Positions 28,714-37,005 of a stretch of 64,000 nt of DNA are shown one piece after another. The notes beneath the pieces are model-generated. The model was not told the DNA's origin, ran no database searches, and worked only from the letters and a program-made list of their open reading frames with translations. Every line of letters starts with the position of its first letter. The stretch's first letter is position 1. A program made the translations under genes and the position numbers. The stretch covers positions 1 through 64,000 of the forward strand of contig NZ_JAHUWK010000004.1 of the NCBI RefSeq assembly GCF_019219065.1, written 5' to 3'. This DNA comes from Duganella sp. sic0402. GTDB taxonomy: Bacteria > Pseudomonadota > Gammaproteobacteria > Burkholderiales > Burkholderiaceae_D.

Positions 28714-29031
28714 ATGCAAGTCGCCCGTGCTCAACAACCGATTGCCGCCGCTGCTGTTACGCTGGTGTTGTGGATAGCGTGTGTCGCCTCGTTCCTGCCG
28801 CCACTGGTGCATCACACCACGAAATCGGTGCTGTTGATGATTGCCGCCGGTATCGGCATCACCGTGTGCTACGTGCTGCACCTGGTATTTGTCGGCATTG
28901 CCGCGCAGCGGCTGGACCGTTCGCCCGTGCTATGGGTGGTGGTATCGGCGTGCTTCATGCCGATCGCATCGATCATCTGCCTGATCATCTTCGAGTGGTT
29001 CAGCGAGCAGGAAAAACAAGCCACCGCCTGA
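28714..29031 (+). CDS. Small integral membrane protein of unknown function, 105 aa
   Basis: Three hydrophobic segments are evident (about residues 12-32, 38-65, 70-95), with a charged tail ending EQEKQATA. A GAGGAGATGCC ribosome site precedes the ATG. No family is recognised. It lies between the RhtA-like transporter and alaC on the same strand but is separated from both by 75-100 bp, so it may be transcribed alone. Confidence 0.65.
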   Translation: MQVARAQQPIAAAAVTLVLWIACVASFLPPLVHHTTKSVLLMIAAGIGITVCYVLHLVFVGIAAQRLDRSPVLWVVVSACFMPIASIICLIIFEWFSEQEKQATA

Positions 29032-29129
29032 AGCACTTGCCAGACATGGATGGGATCGTCTAGTATCGATCCCGATGCATCTGCATCGACGTCGCTCGGA
29101 CGGTTCCGGGCGCTTACGTGAGACAACCC

Positions 29130-30329
29130 ATGACTGACACCCAAAATCCGCGCAGCTTTGCGCGTATCGATCGCCTGCCTCCCTACGTTTTCAATGTCAC
29201 CGCCGAGCTCAAGCTGGCGGCACGCCGTCGCGGCGAAGACATCATCGATATGTCGATGGGCAATCCGGACGGCGCCACGCCGCCGCATATCGTGAGCAAG
29301 CTGGTTGACACGGTACAACGCCCTGACACCCATGGTTATTCGGCCTCGAAAGGCATTCCGCGCCTGCGCCGCGCCATCTCGCGCTGGTACAAGACGCGCT
29401 ATGACGTGGAGTTCGATCCGGATTCGGAAGCCATCGTCACCATCGGCTCCAAGGAAGGTCTGGCGCACCTGATGCTGGCCACGCTGGACCAGGGCGACAC
29501 GGTGCTGGTGCCGAATCCCAGCTACCCGATCCACATCTGGGGCGCGGTGATCGCCGGCGCGAATATCCGCTCGGTGCGCATGACGCCCGGTGTCGATTTC
29601 TTCGACGAACTGGAACGCGCGGTGCGCGAAAGCTATCCGAAGCCGAAGATGATGATACTCGGCTTCCCGTCGAATCCGACCGCGCAGTGCGTGGAGCTGG
29701 AATTCTTTGAACGGGTGGTGGCGCTGGCCAAACAGCACAACATTCTGGTGGTGCATGATCTGGCCTACGCCGACATCGTGTTCGACGGCTGGAAAGCGCC
29801 GTCCATCATGCAGGTGCCGGGCGCGCGCGAGGTGGCGGTGGAGTTCTTTACGCTCTCCAAGAGCTACAACATGGCTGGCTGGCGGGTCGGCTTCATGGTC
29901 GGCAACAAGGAACTGGTGGCGGCGCTGGCGCGCATCAAGAGCTACCACGATTACGGCAGCTTCACGCCGGTGCAGGTGGCGGCGATTGCCGCGCTGGAAG
30001 GCGATCAGGAATGCGTCAGCGAGATCTGCGCACAGTACCAGAGCCGCCGCGATGTGCTGCACAAAGGCCTGGTGGAAGCTGGCTGGCCGGTGGACAAGCC
30101 GAAAGCCTCGATGTACATCTGGGCGCGCATCCCGGAAGCGTATCGCCATCTGGGGTCGCTGGAATTCGCCAAGCTGCTGCTGGCCGAGGCCAAGGTTTGC
30201 GTCTCCCCCGGCATCGGCTTCGGAGAATACGGCGACGAGTACGTGCGCTTCGCGCTGATTGAGAACGAAGCCCGTATCCGCCAAGGGCTACGTGGCATAA
30301 AAGCCATGCTGCGCAAAACTTCGCTGTAA
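29130..30329 (+). CDS. alaC: Alanine transaminase AlaC
   Basis: The 399-aa fold type I aminotransferase strongly resembles AlaC/YfdZ: it opens with [19 protein letters not shown], contains [16 protein letters not shown] and [13 protein letters not shown], and has the PLP Lys in [15 protein letters not shown]. It interconverts alanine and glutamate and supports alanine synthesis. I chose the ATG at 29130 over the in-frame GTG at 29118 because the family usually begins close to it; neither has a good ribosome site. A perfect 12-bp inverted repeat follows the stop. Confidence 0.93.
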   Translation: MTDTQNPRSFARIDRLPPYVFNVTAELKLAARRRGEDIIDMSMGNPDGATPPHIVSKLVDTVQRPDTHGYSASKGIPRLRRAISRWYKTRYDVEFDPDSEAIVTIGSKEGLAHLMLATLDQGDTVLVPNPSYPIHIWGAVIAGANIRSVRMTPGVDFFDELERAVRESYPKPKMMILGFPSNPTAQCVELEFFERVVALAKQHNILVVHDLAYADIVFDGWKAPSIMQVPGAREVAVEFFTLSKSYNMAGWRVGFMVGNKELVAALARIKSYHDYGSFTPVQVAAIAALEGDQECVSEICAQYQSRRDVLHKGLVEAGWPVDKPKASMYIWARIPEAYRHLGSLEFAKLLLAEAKVCVSPGIGFGEYGDEYVRFALIENEARIRQGLRGIKAMLRKTSL

Positions 30330-30346
30330 ATTTGCGTTGAGTTTAA

Positions 30347-30374
30347 GCCACATCAAACTCTGGTTTGATGTGGC
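30347..30374 (+). terminator. Perfect 12-bp inverted repeat after alaC
   Basis: GCCACATCAAAC and GTTTGATGTGGC are exact complements around a TCTG loop. There is no T-run after it, so it may be a factor-assisted terminator, an mRNA-stabilising stem, or an operator for the next gene, whose ATG is 41 bp downstream. Confidence 0.5.
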
Positions 30375-30414
30375 GTCTACTGTAGCTCTCTGGACCATTA
30401 GAGGAGCTGCCATC

Positions 30415-30942
30415 ATGTCCCATCTTTCCACCAGAGTCAGCGCGCGCCGCCTGGTCGATGCTGTCCAAAAACTCGAACGTACGCTGTCTTCGGCCGGGCT
30501 GCCGCGCTGGATGGCGCGCCTGCCGGTGTGTTGCCTGGGCTGGTATTACTGCCGCATGCTGGATGAAAAGATCGCACGCATTACCCGCATCGCCGGTAAA
30601 TTCGACCGCTGGGGGCCGGCGGTCCGCGCAGTCTCGCCGGTGGCGCAGGAAAAACTGGAAATGCTGGACCTGGACCACAGCATGCGTACCGATATCGAAT
30701 TCACCAAGACCACCATGATGGACTTGCGCTCCTACGGCGAAGACATCGGCCGCATGTTCGAGCAGCTGGGCTACCATTCGGCCGGGCTGAAGCGGCGCCA
30801 GGCGGCGTTTCTGGCGATACTGGACGCGTCCTGCGCGTCGGCCAGCCGCATGCAGGAGGCGTTGACCCGCCATGACAATGCGGTGCTGGCGCGCTTGCAG
30901 GCCGAAGCGGACGCAGCCTCGGCGCAGGCGGCACGGGCTTAA
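30415..30942 (+). CDS. Uncharacterised helical protein, 175 aa
   Basis: The product is mostly alpha-helical, with one modest hydrophobic patch containing CCLGWYYC (about residues 38-46) and an Ala-rich C-terminal helix. No signal peptide, and no family recognised. A GAGGAG site precedes the ATG at 30415; the frame is open further upstream but passes through the inverted repeat. The 3' end overlaps the convergent oxidoreductase gene by 4 bp. Confidence 0.6.
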   Translation: MSHLSTRVSARRLVDAVQKLERTLSSAGLPRWMARLPVCCLGWYYCRMLDEKIARITRIAGKFDRWGPAVRAVSPVAQEKLEMLDLDHSMRTDIEFTKTTMMDLRSYGEDIGRMFEQLGYHSAGLKRRQAAFLAILDASCASASRMQEALTRHDNAVLARLQAEADAASAQAARA

Positions 30943-31955
30943 AAGCCTTCCAGCACAATCTTGCCTTTGGCGCGGTTGCTCTCGATCAGTGCGTGCGCGC
31001 GCTTGAGGTTTTCCGCGTTGATCTTGCCAAAGCGTTCGGCCAGTGTGGTTTTCACCGCGCCGGTTTCCACCAGCGTGGCCACATCGTTGAGCAGCTGGTG
31101 CTGTTGCTGCATATCGGCGGTCTGGAACATCGAGCGGGTGTACATGAACTCCCAGTGCAGCGACACGCTCTTGCGCTTCAGTGTACGCACGTCGAGGGCG
31201 TCCGGATCGTCGATCAGCGCCACCTTGCCTTGCGGCGCGACCAGTTCGCTGATCGCGGCCCAGTGGTGATCGGTCTGGTTCAGCGCGGCCACATAGGTCA
31301 CTGGCGGCAAGCCCAGGCGGGCGATTTCCTCGTGCAGCGGCTTGCTGTGGTCGATCACATGATGGGCGCCCAGCTGCTTGATCCACTCGCCCGTTTCCGG
31401 GCGCGAGGCGGTGCCGATGATGGTCAGGCCGGTCAGCTGGCGCGCCAGCTGTACCAGAATGGAGCCGACGCCGCCCGCCGCGCCGATCACCAGCAGCGAC
31501 TTGCCTTGCGTGGCGCCGGCGTCGCGGCTCACCTGCAGACGGTCGAACAGTAGCTCCCAGGCGGTGATGGTGGTCAGCGGCAGCGCGGCGGCCTGGGCGA
31601 AATCGATATTCTTCGGCTTGTGGCCGACGATGCGCTCGTCCACCAGATGCAGCTCGCTGTTAGTACCGGCGCGGGTCAGGTCGCCGGCGTACCAGACTTC
31701 ATCACCGACTTTGAACAGGCTGACCTCCGGGCCAACCGCTTTGACTACACCGGCGGCGTCCCAGCCGATCACCTTGGCCTGGCCTTCGGCCGGCGCCACA
31801 TTGCGGCGGATCTTGGTATCGACCGGGTTGACCGAAATCGCGCGTACTTCGACCAGCAGGTCGCGGCCGCTGGCGTGTGGCGCTGGCAGTTCGATATCAA
31901 TCAGGGAGTCCGCGTTTTCGATGGGCAAGGAATGGCGGTAGGCTATGGCTTTCAT
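30939..31955 (-). CDS. Zinc-type alcohol dehydrogenase-like / quinone oxidoreductase family protein
   Basis: The 338-aa medium-chain dehydrogenase/reductase has an N-terminal GroES-like fold (VEVRAISVNPVDTKIRR) and a Rossmann domain (VIGAAGGVGSILVQLARQ) for NADPH. The catalytic and structural zinc Cys residues are absent, as in quinone oxidoreductases, despite the family name. Start at 31955 (MKAIAYRHSLPI). It is divergent from a LysR regulator across 100 bp, the usual arrangement for a LysR target gene. Confidence 0.88.
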   Translation of the reverse strand: MKAIAYRHSLPIENADSLIDIELPAPHASGRDLLVEVRAISVNPVDTKIRRNVAPAEGQAKVIGWDAAGVVKAVGPEVSLFKVGDEVWYAGDLTRAGTNSELHLVDERIVGHKPKNIDFAQAAALPLTTITAWELLFDRLQVSRDAGATQGKSLLVIGAAGGVGSILVQLARQLTGLTIIGTASRPETGEWIKQLGAHHVIDHSKPLHEEIARLGLPPVTYVAALNQTDHHWAAISELVAPQGKVALIDDPDALDVRTLKRKSVSLHWEFMYTRSMFQTADMQQQHQLLNDVATLVETGAVKTTLAERFGKINAENLKRAHALIESNRAKGKIVLEGF

Positions 31956-32055
31956 TGAAAGTTCTCCGAAGTGTTGTGATGGGAGTATCATCATTTATTT
32001 CGTGGCGATGAAAAAGAGGCGCTGCGCTGAAACACTTTCAAGGAAATGACGAAAA

Positions 32056-32955
32056 TTGCTCAGGCTAGATGATTTGACCGTGTTTGTCCGCACTGCCGAC
32101 CGGGGCAGCTTGTCGGCTGCCGCGCGCGAGCTGGAGATTTCGCCGGCGCTGGCCAGCGCCGCCGTCAAGCGTCTTGAGGGCGAGCTGAAGCTGCGCCTGT
32201 TCGCACGCACCACCCGTTCGCTACGGCTGACCGAGGAGGGCGAGCATTATCTGCGGCATGCGCGCGAAGCCTTGCGGCTGCTGAAGGAGGGGCATGACGC
32301 CTTGATCCAGGGGCAGGAAATCCTCGGCGGCACGCTGAAAATTTCCATGCCTTCCGACCTTGGGCGGAATATGGTGGTCGGCTGGCTGGATGCGTTTCAG
32401 GCGCTGTATCCCAAGGTATCGCTGCAACTGAGCATCAGCGACCGGGTGTCGGATATGTACCGGCAGCCGGTGGATATCGCCATCCGCTACGGCGCACAGG
32501 AGGATTCCAGCCTGATCGCCTTGCCGCTGGCGCCGGAAAACCGCCGCGTGCTGGTGGCGTCGCCGGACTACATCAAACAGCACGGCAAGCTGAACTCGCT
32601 GGATGAACTGGCGCGCCACAACTGCCTGCGCTTCATGCTGGACGATGTCATCCACGACCGCTGGAGCTTTTACCGCGACGCGCAGACCGAGCCGGAGACG
32701 GTGCATGTCAACGGCAACCGCAGCGTGGACGATGCCGACGTGGTGCGGCGCTGGGCGGTGGCGGGTGCCGGCATCGCCTACAAATCGCGGCTGGACCTGA
32801 GTGCCGACATCCGCGCCGGCCGTCTGCAAGTGCTGCTGCCCGACGTGCTGGGCGAGCCGACGCCGCTGAATATGCTGTGCATGCACCGTGCGCAGATCAC
32901 GCCGACGGTGCTGCAACTGCGCGACTTCCTGCGCGCGCAGTGCGAAAAGGCTTAA
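32056..32955 (+). CDS. LysR-family transcriptional regulator
   Basis: The 299-aa regulator has an N-terminal winged helix (FVRTADRGSLSAAARELEIS...VKRLEGELKLRLF) and a periplasmic-binding-protein-like effector domain. It belongs to the large group regulating divergent oxidoreductases. The start is a TTG at 32056 with an AAGGAA site 10 bp before; the nearby ATG is in another frame and stops at once. A TGAT-N6-ATCA dyad at 31977-31990 in the intergenic region is a possible binding site. Confidence 0.9.
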   Translation: MLRLDDLTVFVRTADRGSLSAAARELEISPALASAAVKRLEGELKLRLFARTTRSLRLTEEGEHYLRHAREALRLLKEGHDALIQGQEILGGTLKISMPSDLGRNMVVGWLDAFQALYPKVSLQLSISDRVSDMYRQPVDIAIRYGAQEDSSLIALPLAPENRRVLVASPDYIKQHGKLNSLDELARHNCLRFMLDDVIHDRWSFYRDAQTEPETVHVNGNRSVDDADVVRRWAVAGAGIAYKSRLDLSADIRAGRLQVLLPDVLGEPTPLNMLCMHRAQITPTVLQLRDFLRAQCEKA

Positions 32956-33041
32956 GGGCGGCTGAAATCGCTGGTGCGCACAGTTGCGCCGCAACAAAAT
33001 CCGCTTAACATAGCGCTCATAAGAATACTCGGGAGAGAGCA

Positions 33042-34118
33042 ATGACCGAAACCCAGCGCGACCTGCTCAGCGCCGGCTTTTCGCTGACGCTGATTGCGCT
33101 TGCCGCTTTCGTCATGCAGCGTTTCTTCCTGCCGCTGATTTGGGCGGGCATTTTGTGCGTGGCCAGCTGGCCGCTGTATCTGCGGCTGCGCGCGCGCATC
33201 GGTAGCGACATCATCGCGGCCGCCCTGCTGACCTTGCTGGTGGCGGCGGTGTTCATCGTGCCGGCGCTGCTGGGCGTGACCCAAGCCATGCGGCAAGCGC
33301 CCGAACTGGCCAATTACATCGTCAGCGCCAATACCGACGGCATCGCCGTGCCGGACTTTGTTGCGCACCTGCCGGTGATCGGCTATGCGCTGGCGGAATG
33401 GTGGCAGGCGACGTTGAGCCAGCCGCATGGGCTGGCGCATTTGCTGTCTGACCGCCAGATCAACGGCTTTCACTCCGCCAGCGATATCGTCAAGCTGGTA
33501 GGCGTCGGCCTGATGCACCGGCTGGTGGATTTTGGCCTGGCCTTCCTGTGCCTGTTTTTCTTCTACAAAGATGGCGAGGCGCTGAATCGCCAGATCACCA
33601 ATATCGGCAGCCGCTGGTTCAGTGCGCTGCGCTGGGCGCGCTATTCGGAAAAAATACCAACCGCGATCCGCGCCACCGTCAATGGCCTGGTGCTGGTGGG
33701 CCTGGCGGAAGGCGTGCTGATCGGCGTAGCGTACTGGCTTGCCGGCTTGAAATCTGCCGTGCTATGGGCAGCCGCCACCGGCATCCTGGCCATCATTCCT
33801 TTTGGCGCGCCGCTGGCGTTTGTCAGCGCGGCCGGTGTATTGGCTGTTGGCGGCGCCGTACCGGCAGCGATAGGCGTCATCGCCTGGGGCACGCTGGTGC
33901 TGTTTATCGCGGATCACTTTGTACGGCCTGGCATCATCGGCAACGCTACGCGCTTGCCCTTCCTGGCCGTATTGTTCGGCATACTAGGCGGGGTAGAGAC
34001 CCTGGGCCTGGTGGGACTGTTTATCGGTCCGGTGGTGATGGTTCTGTTTGTAACCCTGTGGCATGAAGCGCAGACGCATCGTGAGGATGTCGGCTCGCCA
34101 GTTGCCAAACCCAGGTGA
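33042..34118 (+). CDS. AI-2E family transporter (PerM-like)
   Basis: The 358-aa membrane protein has about eight helices: a pair at the N-terminus, a periplasmic/central segment rich in polar residues, and the conserved C-terminal block (GILAIIPFGAPLAF and FVRPGIIGNATRLPFL). The family is named for TqsA but includes permeases and sodium/proton exchangers with other substrates, so the substrate is unknown. A GGAGAGAGC site precedes the ATG. Another member is at 52041. Confidence 0.88.
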   Translation: MTETQRDLLSAGFSLTLIALAAFVMQRFFLPLIWAGILCVASWPLYLRLRARIGSDIIAAALLTLLVAAVFIVPALLGVTQAMRQAPELANYIVSANTDGIAVPDFVAHLPVIGYALAEWWQATLSQPHGLAHLLSDRQINGFHSASDIVKLVGVGLMHRLVDFGLAFLCLFFFYKDGEALNRQITNIGSRWFSALRWARYSEKIPTAIRATVNGLVLVGLAEGVLIGVAYWLAGLKSAVLWAAATGILAIIPFGAPLAFVSAAGVLAVGGAVPAAIGVIAWGTLVLFIADHFVRPGIIGNATRLPFLAVLFGILGGVETLGLVGLFIGPVVMVLFVTLWHEAQTHREDVGSPVAKPR

Positions 34119-34190
34119 GGAGCGCAAGCGAGGTCGCGGCGTTGGCCGGCCTGTCATGTGCATGGGTAGGGCAACTGGCACCGGCAACCA

Positions 34191-34421
34191 TTAATGCGCT
34201 TTCGATTTCGACAGGATCAGCAGCCAGCGGCGGAACAGCAGCACCTCCAGGTGGCCAGCTTGCACGCCGGTGTCGCATTCCATGATCGGGTTGACCGCAT
34301 AGAAGCGCTTGCGGAAGTCACGGCACACCATCATTTCGCGTTTGCCCATGCGGACCATGAAAGAGGTCGGCAGGTATTCGAGACCGAAGCGGGAACCATA
34401 GCTGCTGTTCAGAGTGCTCAT
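34191..34421 (-). CDS. Small SOS-controlled protein of unknown function, 76 aa
   Basis: The 76-aa basic protein (MSTLNSSYGSRFGLEYLPTS...) has a Cys-containing middle (VCRDFRKRFYAVNPIMECD) and a hydrophobic, basic C-terminus (LLFRRWLLILSKSK). No family is recognised. AAAGGAATTGTC precedes the ATG, supporting translation. Upstream, two adjacent LexA boxes overlap a promoter (TTTACA, 17 bp, TACAGT) pointing into this gene, so it should be DNA-damage-inducible. The downstream gap (34119-34190) is empty. Confidence 0.7.
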   Translation of the reverse strand: MSTLNSSYGSRFGLEYLPTSFMVRMGKREMMVCRDFRKRFYAVNPIMECDTGVQAGHLEVLLFRRWLLILSKSKAH

Positions 34422-34472
34422 GACAATTCCTTTGTTTGGATGTGTTTAACGAGGAGTTCAGAATAGCATAAC

Positions 34473-34492
34473 TACTGTATGAATAAACAGGT
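34473..34492 (-). promoter_or_regulatory. LexA (SOS) box 1
   Basis: TACTGTATGAATAAACAGGT contains CTG-N10-CAG with an A/T-rich core and agrees closely with the E. coli SOS consensus TACTGTATATATATACAGTA. It overlaps the -10 region (TACAGT on the minus strand, 34474-34479) of the 76-aa gene. Confidence 0.8.
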
Positions 34493-34511
34493 ACTGTGTA
34501 AATAAACAGTA
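34492..34511 (-). promoter_or_regulatory. LexA (SOS) box 2
   Basis: TACTGTGTAAATAAACAGTA is a second CTG-N10-CAG element abutting the first, with a 19-bp repeat period. It overlaps the -35 (TTTACA on the minus strand, 34497-34502). Two boxes side by side predict tight, co-operative repression. They could also affect the plus-strand PAP2 gene, which starts about 70 bp away. Confidence 0.8.
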
Positions 34512-34582
34512 AATTCGTTGTTTTGTGTTTTTTAGGCCAACTTAATCGGTGGTCAAGCGAGGAGGACCAAATTTTTAGTAAA

Positions 34583-35272
34583 TTGCTCAGTTTCGTTGAG
34601 GCAAGACTGTCTCCAGGCGGTGAATTCGGTTTGCATTTGACCATGGGGATGGCGCTGTTGCTGGTGTCCGGCATGGTGTTTCATGAACTGGCCGAGGCAG
34701 TCATGGGGCAGGAGGCGATCACCGTGCTGGACGTGCAGGTGGCGCATTGGTTCAACGCGCACGCCTTCGAGCCACTGACCAGCCTGATGTATCTGGTCTC
34801 GCATGTGCATTCGGTGGCCGGCATGGTGGTGCTGTTCGGCCTGCTGGCCTGGTATCTGTGGAAGCAGGGCGCGCGCTACTGGCTGCTGGCGCTGGCGTTC
34901 GCCGTACCCGGCGGTATGGTGCTGAATGTGGCGCTCAAGTTCTACTTCCAGCGCGCGCGGCCGGTGTTTGAGGAACCGCTGGTGAGCTTGGCGACCTATA
35001 GCTTCCCGAGCGGGCATACCACCGCCGCCACCTGCTTCTATGGGCTGCTGCTAAGCTATCTGGTGATTGCCCGGCCTGCGTGGAGTGTGCGTGTGGCAAC
35101 GGTGGCCTTATGCCTGTCGATGGTATTGTTGGTGGCATTCAGCCGGGTCTACCTGGGCGCGCATTATGTCAGCGATGTGCTGGCCGCGATGGCGGAGAGT
35201 GTGGCCTGGCTGGCGGTCTGCATTACCGCTGTTTCCACCTTGCGCCGCCGGCGCGAGGGTAAAACCATTTGA
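34583..35272 (+). CDS. PAP2-superfamily membrane phosphatase
   Basis: The protein (about 229 aa) has six predicted helices and the phosphatidic acid phosphatase signature: KFYFQRARP, then YSFPSGHTT with the catalytic His, and SRVYLGAHYVSDVL. It would dephosphorylate phosphatidate, undecaprenyl pyrophosphate or a similar lipid. The start is uncertain: TTG at 34523 and 34583 are in frame, and the best ribosome site (AGGAGG, 34560-34565) is ideally placed for an ATT at 34571. The next gene encodes a diacylglycerol kinase, its biochemical counterpart. Confidence 0.85.
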   Translation: MLSFVEARLSPGGEFGLHLTMGMALLLVSGMVFHELAEAVMGQEAITVLDVQVAHWFNAHAFEPLTSLMYLVSHVHSVAGMVVLFGLLAWYLWKQGARYWLLALAFAVPGGMVLNVALKFYFQRARPVFEEPLVSLATYSFPSGHTTAATCFYGLLLSYLVIARPAWSVRVATVALCLSMVLLVAFSRVYLGAHYVSDVLAAMAESVAWLAVCITAVSTLRRRREGKTI

Positions 35273-35277
35273 AACCT

Positions 35278-36168
35278 ATGGATAAAATCGTCGTCATCGT
35301 CAATGCGAGTGCGGGACTGGGCTACTGTGGCGGGTGGACTGCCGCGCTGCAGGAAAAATTTCGCGCCCACGGCGCCGAGGCCGATATCACGCTGGCGAAA
35401 AGCGGCGACGAGATGATCGCCCGCGCCGAACGCGCTGTGGCCGAGGGGGCGCCGGTGGTGGTGGCGGGCGGTGGCGACGGCACTATCAACGCGGTGGCCT
35501 CGGTGCTGGCCGGCACCGCATCGCGGCTGGGTGTGCTTCCGCTGGGCACGCTGAACCACTTCGCCAAGGATCTAAAGATTCCGCTGGAGCTGGACGATGC
35601 CGTGGCCAATGTGGTGCGCGGCGTGGCGCGCCAGGTGGATGTGGGCGAGGTGAATGGCCGCATCTTCCTGAATAACTCCAGCCTCGGCATTTACCCGGAC
35701 ATCGTGCGCGACCGCGAGCAGCAGCAACGCCATCTGGGACGCAGCAAGTGGCCGGCATTCGGGCGCGCGCTGTTTGCGGCGCTGCGGCGCTTTCCATTTC
35801 TCAGCGTGCGGCTCAAGATCAATGGCGAAGAACATCTGCGGCGCACGCCGTTTGTCTTCATCGGCAATAACGAATACCTGCAAGGCCTGACACTGGGCGG
35901 ACGCGAACGGCTCGACAGCGGCAAGCTGTGCCTGTACGTGGCGCAGAAACCGACCCGGCTGGGACTGCTGCGCTACGCGCTGCATGCCTTGTTCGGCAAG
36001 CTGCGCGAGGCGCGCGACTTCGACGTGTTGTCTGCCTCGGCGCTGGAGATCGACACGCGCCATCATCACATCCGCGTCGCCACCGATGGCGAGGTGACGC
36101 TGATGAAGCCACCGCTATGCTATCGCTCCAGGGCGGCGGCGCTGAACGTGATCGCGCCGGCGGCATAG
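35278..36168 (+). CDS. Diacylglycerol kinase-type lipid kinase
   Basis: The 296-aa protein has the DAGK catalytic domain: VVIVNASAGLG at the N-terminus, the nucleotide-binding VVVAGGGDGTINAV, and LGVLPLGTLNHFAKDL. It phosphorylates a lipid alcohol, perhaps diacylglycerol or sphingosine-like lipids, at the membrane. ATG at 35278 chosen, 5 bp after the PAP2 stop. It is followed by a phosphoesterase gene 9 bp downstream, so the three genes form an operon. Confidence 0.9.
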   Translation: MDKIVVIVNASAGLGYCGGWTAALQEKFRAHGAEADITLAKSGDEMIARAERAVAEGAPVVVAGGGDGTINAVASVLAGTASRLGVLPLGTLNHFAKDLKIPLELDDAVANVVRGVARQVDVGEVNGRIFLNNSSLGIYPDIVRDREQQQRHLGRSKWPAFGRALFAALRRFPFLSVRLKINGEEHLRRTPFVFIGNNEYLQGLTLGGRERLDSGKLCLYVAQKPTRLGLLRYALHALFGKLREARDFDVLSASALEIDTRHHHIRVATDGEVTLMKPPLCYRSRAAALNVIAPAA

Positions 36169-36177
36169 GAGGGAAGC

Positions 36178-36996
36178 ATGCGCACCATCGTCCATTTATC
36201 TGATCTGCATTTTGGCCGCGTCGACCAGGACTTGCTGCAACCCTTGCAACAGCTGGTGACCAAGCTAGCGCCGGATGTGGTGGTGGTGTCCGGCGACCTG
36301 ACCCAGCGCGCCAAGAGCGAGGAATTCAAGGCCGCGCGCGCCTGGCTGGACAGCTTGCCGGGGCCGCAGATTGTGGTGCCGGGCAATCACGACATCCCGC
36401 TGTACAACGTCGCCAGCCGCTTCCTGACGCCGCTGCGCAAATACACGCGCTATGTGACGCTGGATCTGGCGCCCGAATATGTGGACGAAGAGATTGCCGT
36501 GCTCGGCATCAACACCGCGCGTTCGCTGACCTTCAAGGATGGCCGGGTCAACAAGGAGCAGCTGGCGCAGATGAAACAGCGCATGCAGGCGGTGGGGCCG
36601 GCGCATACGCGCATCATCGTCACCCACCATCCGTTCGACCTGCCGGAGAATTTCGACAAGGACGACCTGGTCGACCGTGCGCCGATGGCGATGCAGGCGT
36701 TTTCCGAATGCGGCGTCGACCTGCTGCTGGCAGGACACCTGCATTCCAGCCATGCCGGCAACAGTGCCGGCCGCTACAAAATCGCCGGCTACGCGGCGCT
36801 GGTGGTGCAGGCCGGCACGGCCACCTCGACGCGCGGGCGTGGCGAATCCAATTCCTTCAACGTGTTGCGCATCGATCCCGACGACATCCAGGTCGACCGC
36901 TACAGCTGGGTAGAAGGCACCGGCAGCTTCGAACTCTCCCACACCGAATACTTCCGCCGCAGCGGCGACGTCTGGGCCCTCGCCGCCGAAGCCTAA
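36178..36996 (+). CDS. Calcineurin-like metallophosphoesterase
   Basis: The 272-aa dinuclear metallophosphoesterase has all five motifs: DLHFG, SGDLTQRA, GNHD, THHP and GHLH. The size and order resemble CpdA-type cyclic nucleotide phosphodiesterases and related lipid-phosphate enzymes. Its place after PAP2 and lipid kinase genes suggests a role in phospholipid turnover, but cAMP or another phosphodiester cannot be ruled out. An AGGAGGGAAGC site precedes the ATG. Confidence 0.88.
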   Translation: MRTIVHLSDLHFGRVDQDLLQPLQQLVTKLAPDVVVVSGDLTQRAKSEEFKAARAWLDSLPGPQIVVPGNHDIPLYNVASRFLTPLRKYTRYVTLDLAPEYVDEEIAVLGINTARSLTFKDGRVNKEQLAQMKQRMQAVGPAHTRIIVTHHPFDLPENFDKDDLVDRAPMAMQAFSECGVDLLLAGHLHSSHAGNSAGRYKIAGYAALVVQAGTATSTRGRGESNSFNVLRIDPDDIQVDRYSWVEGTGSFELSHTEYFRRSGDVWALAAEA

Positions 36997-37005
36997 TCCC
37001 CGGAT

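Noticed and set aside
28869-30284. Minus-strand frame of 471 codons
   Set aside because: Antisense to alaC. The product is His/Arg-rich with no family features, while alaC has all PLP motifs.
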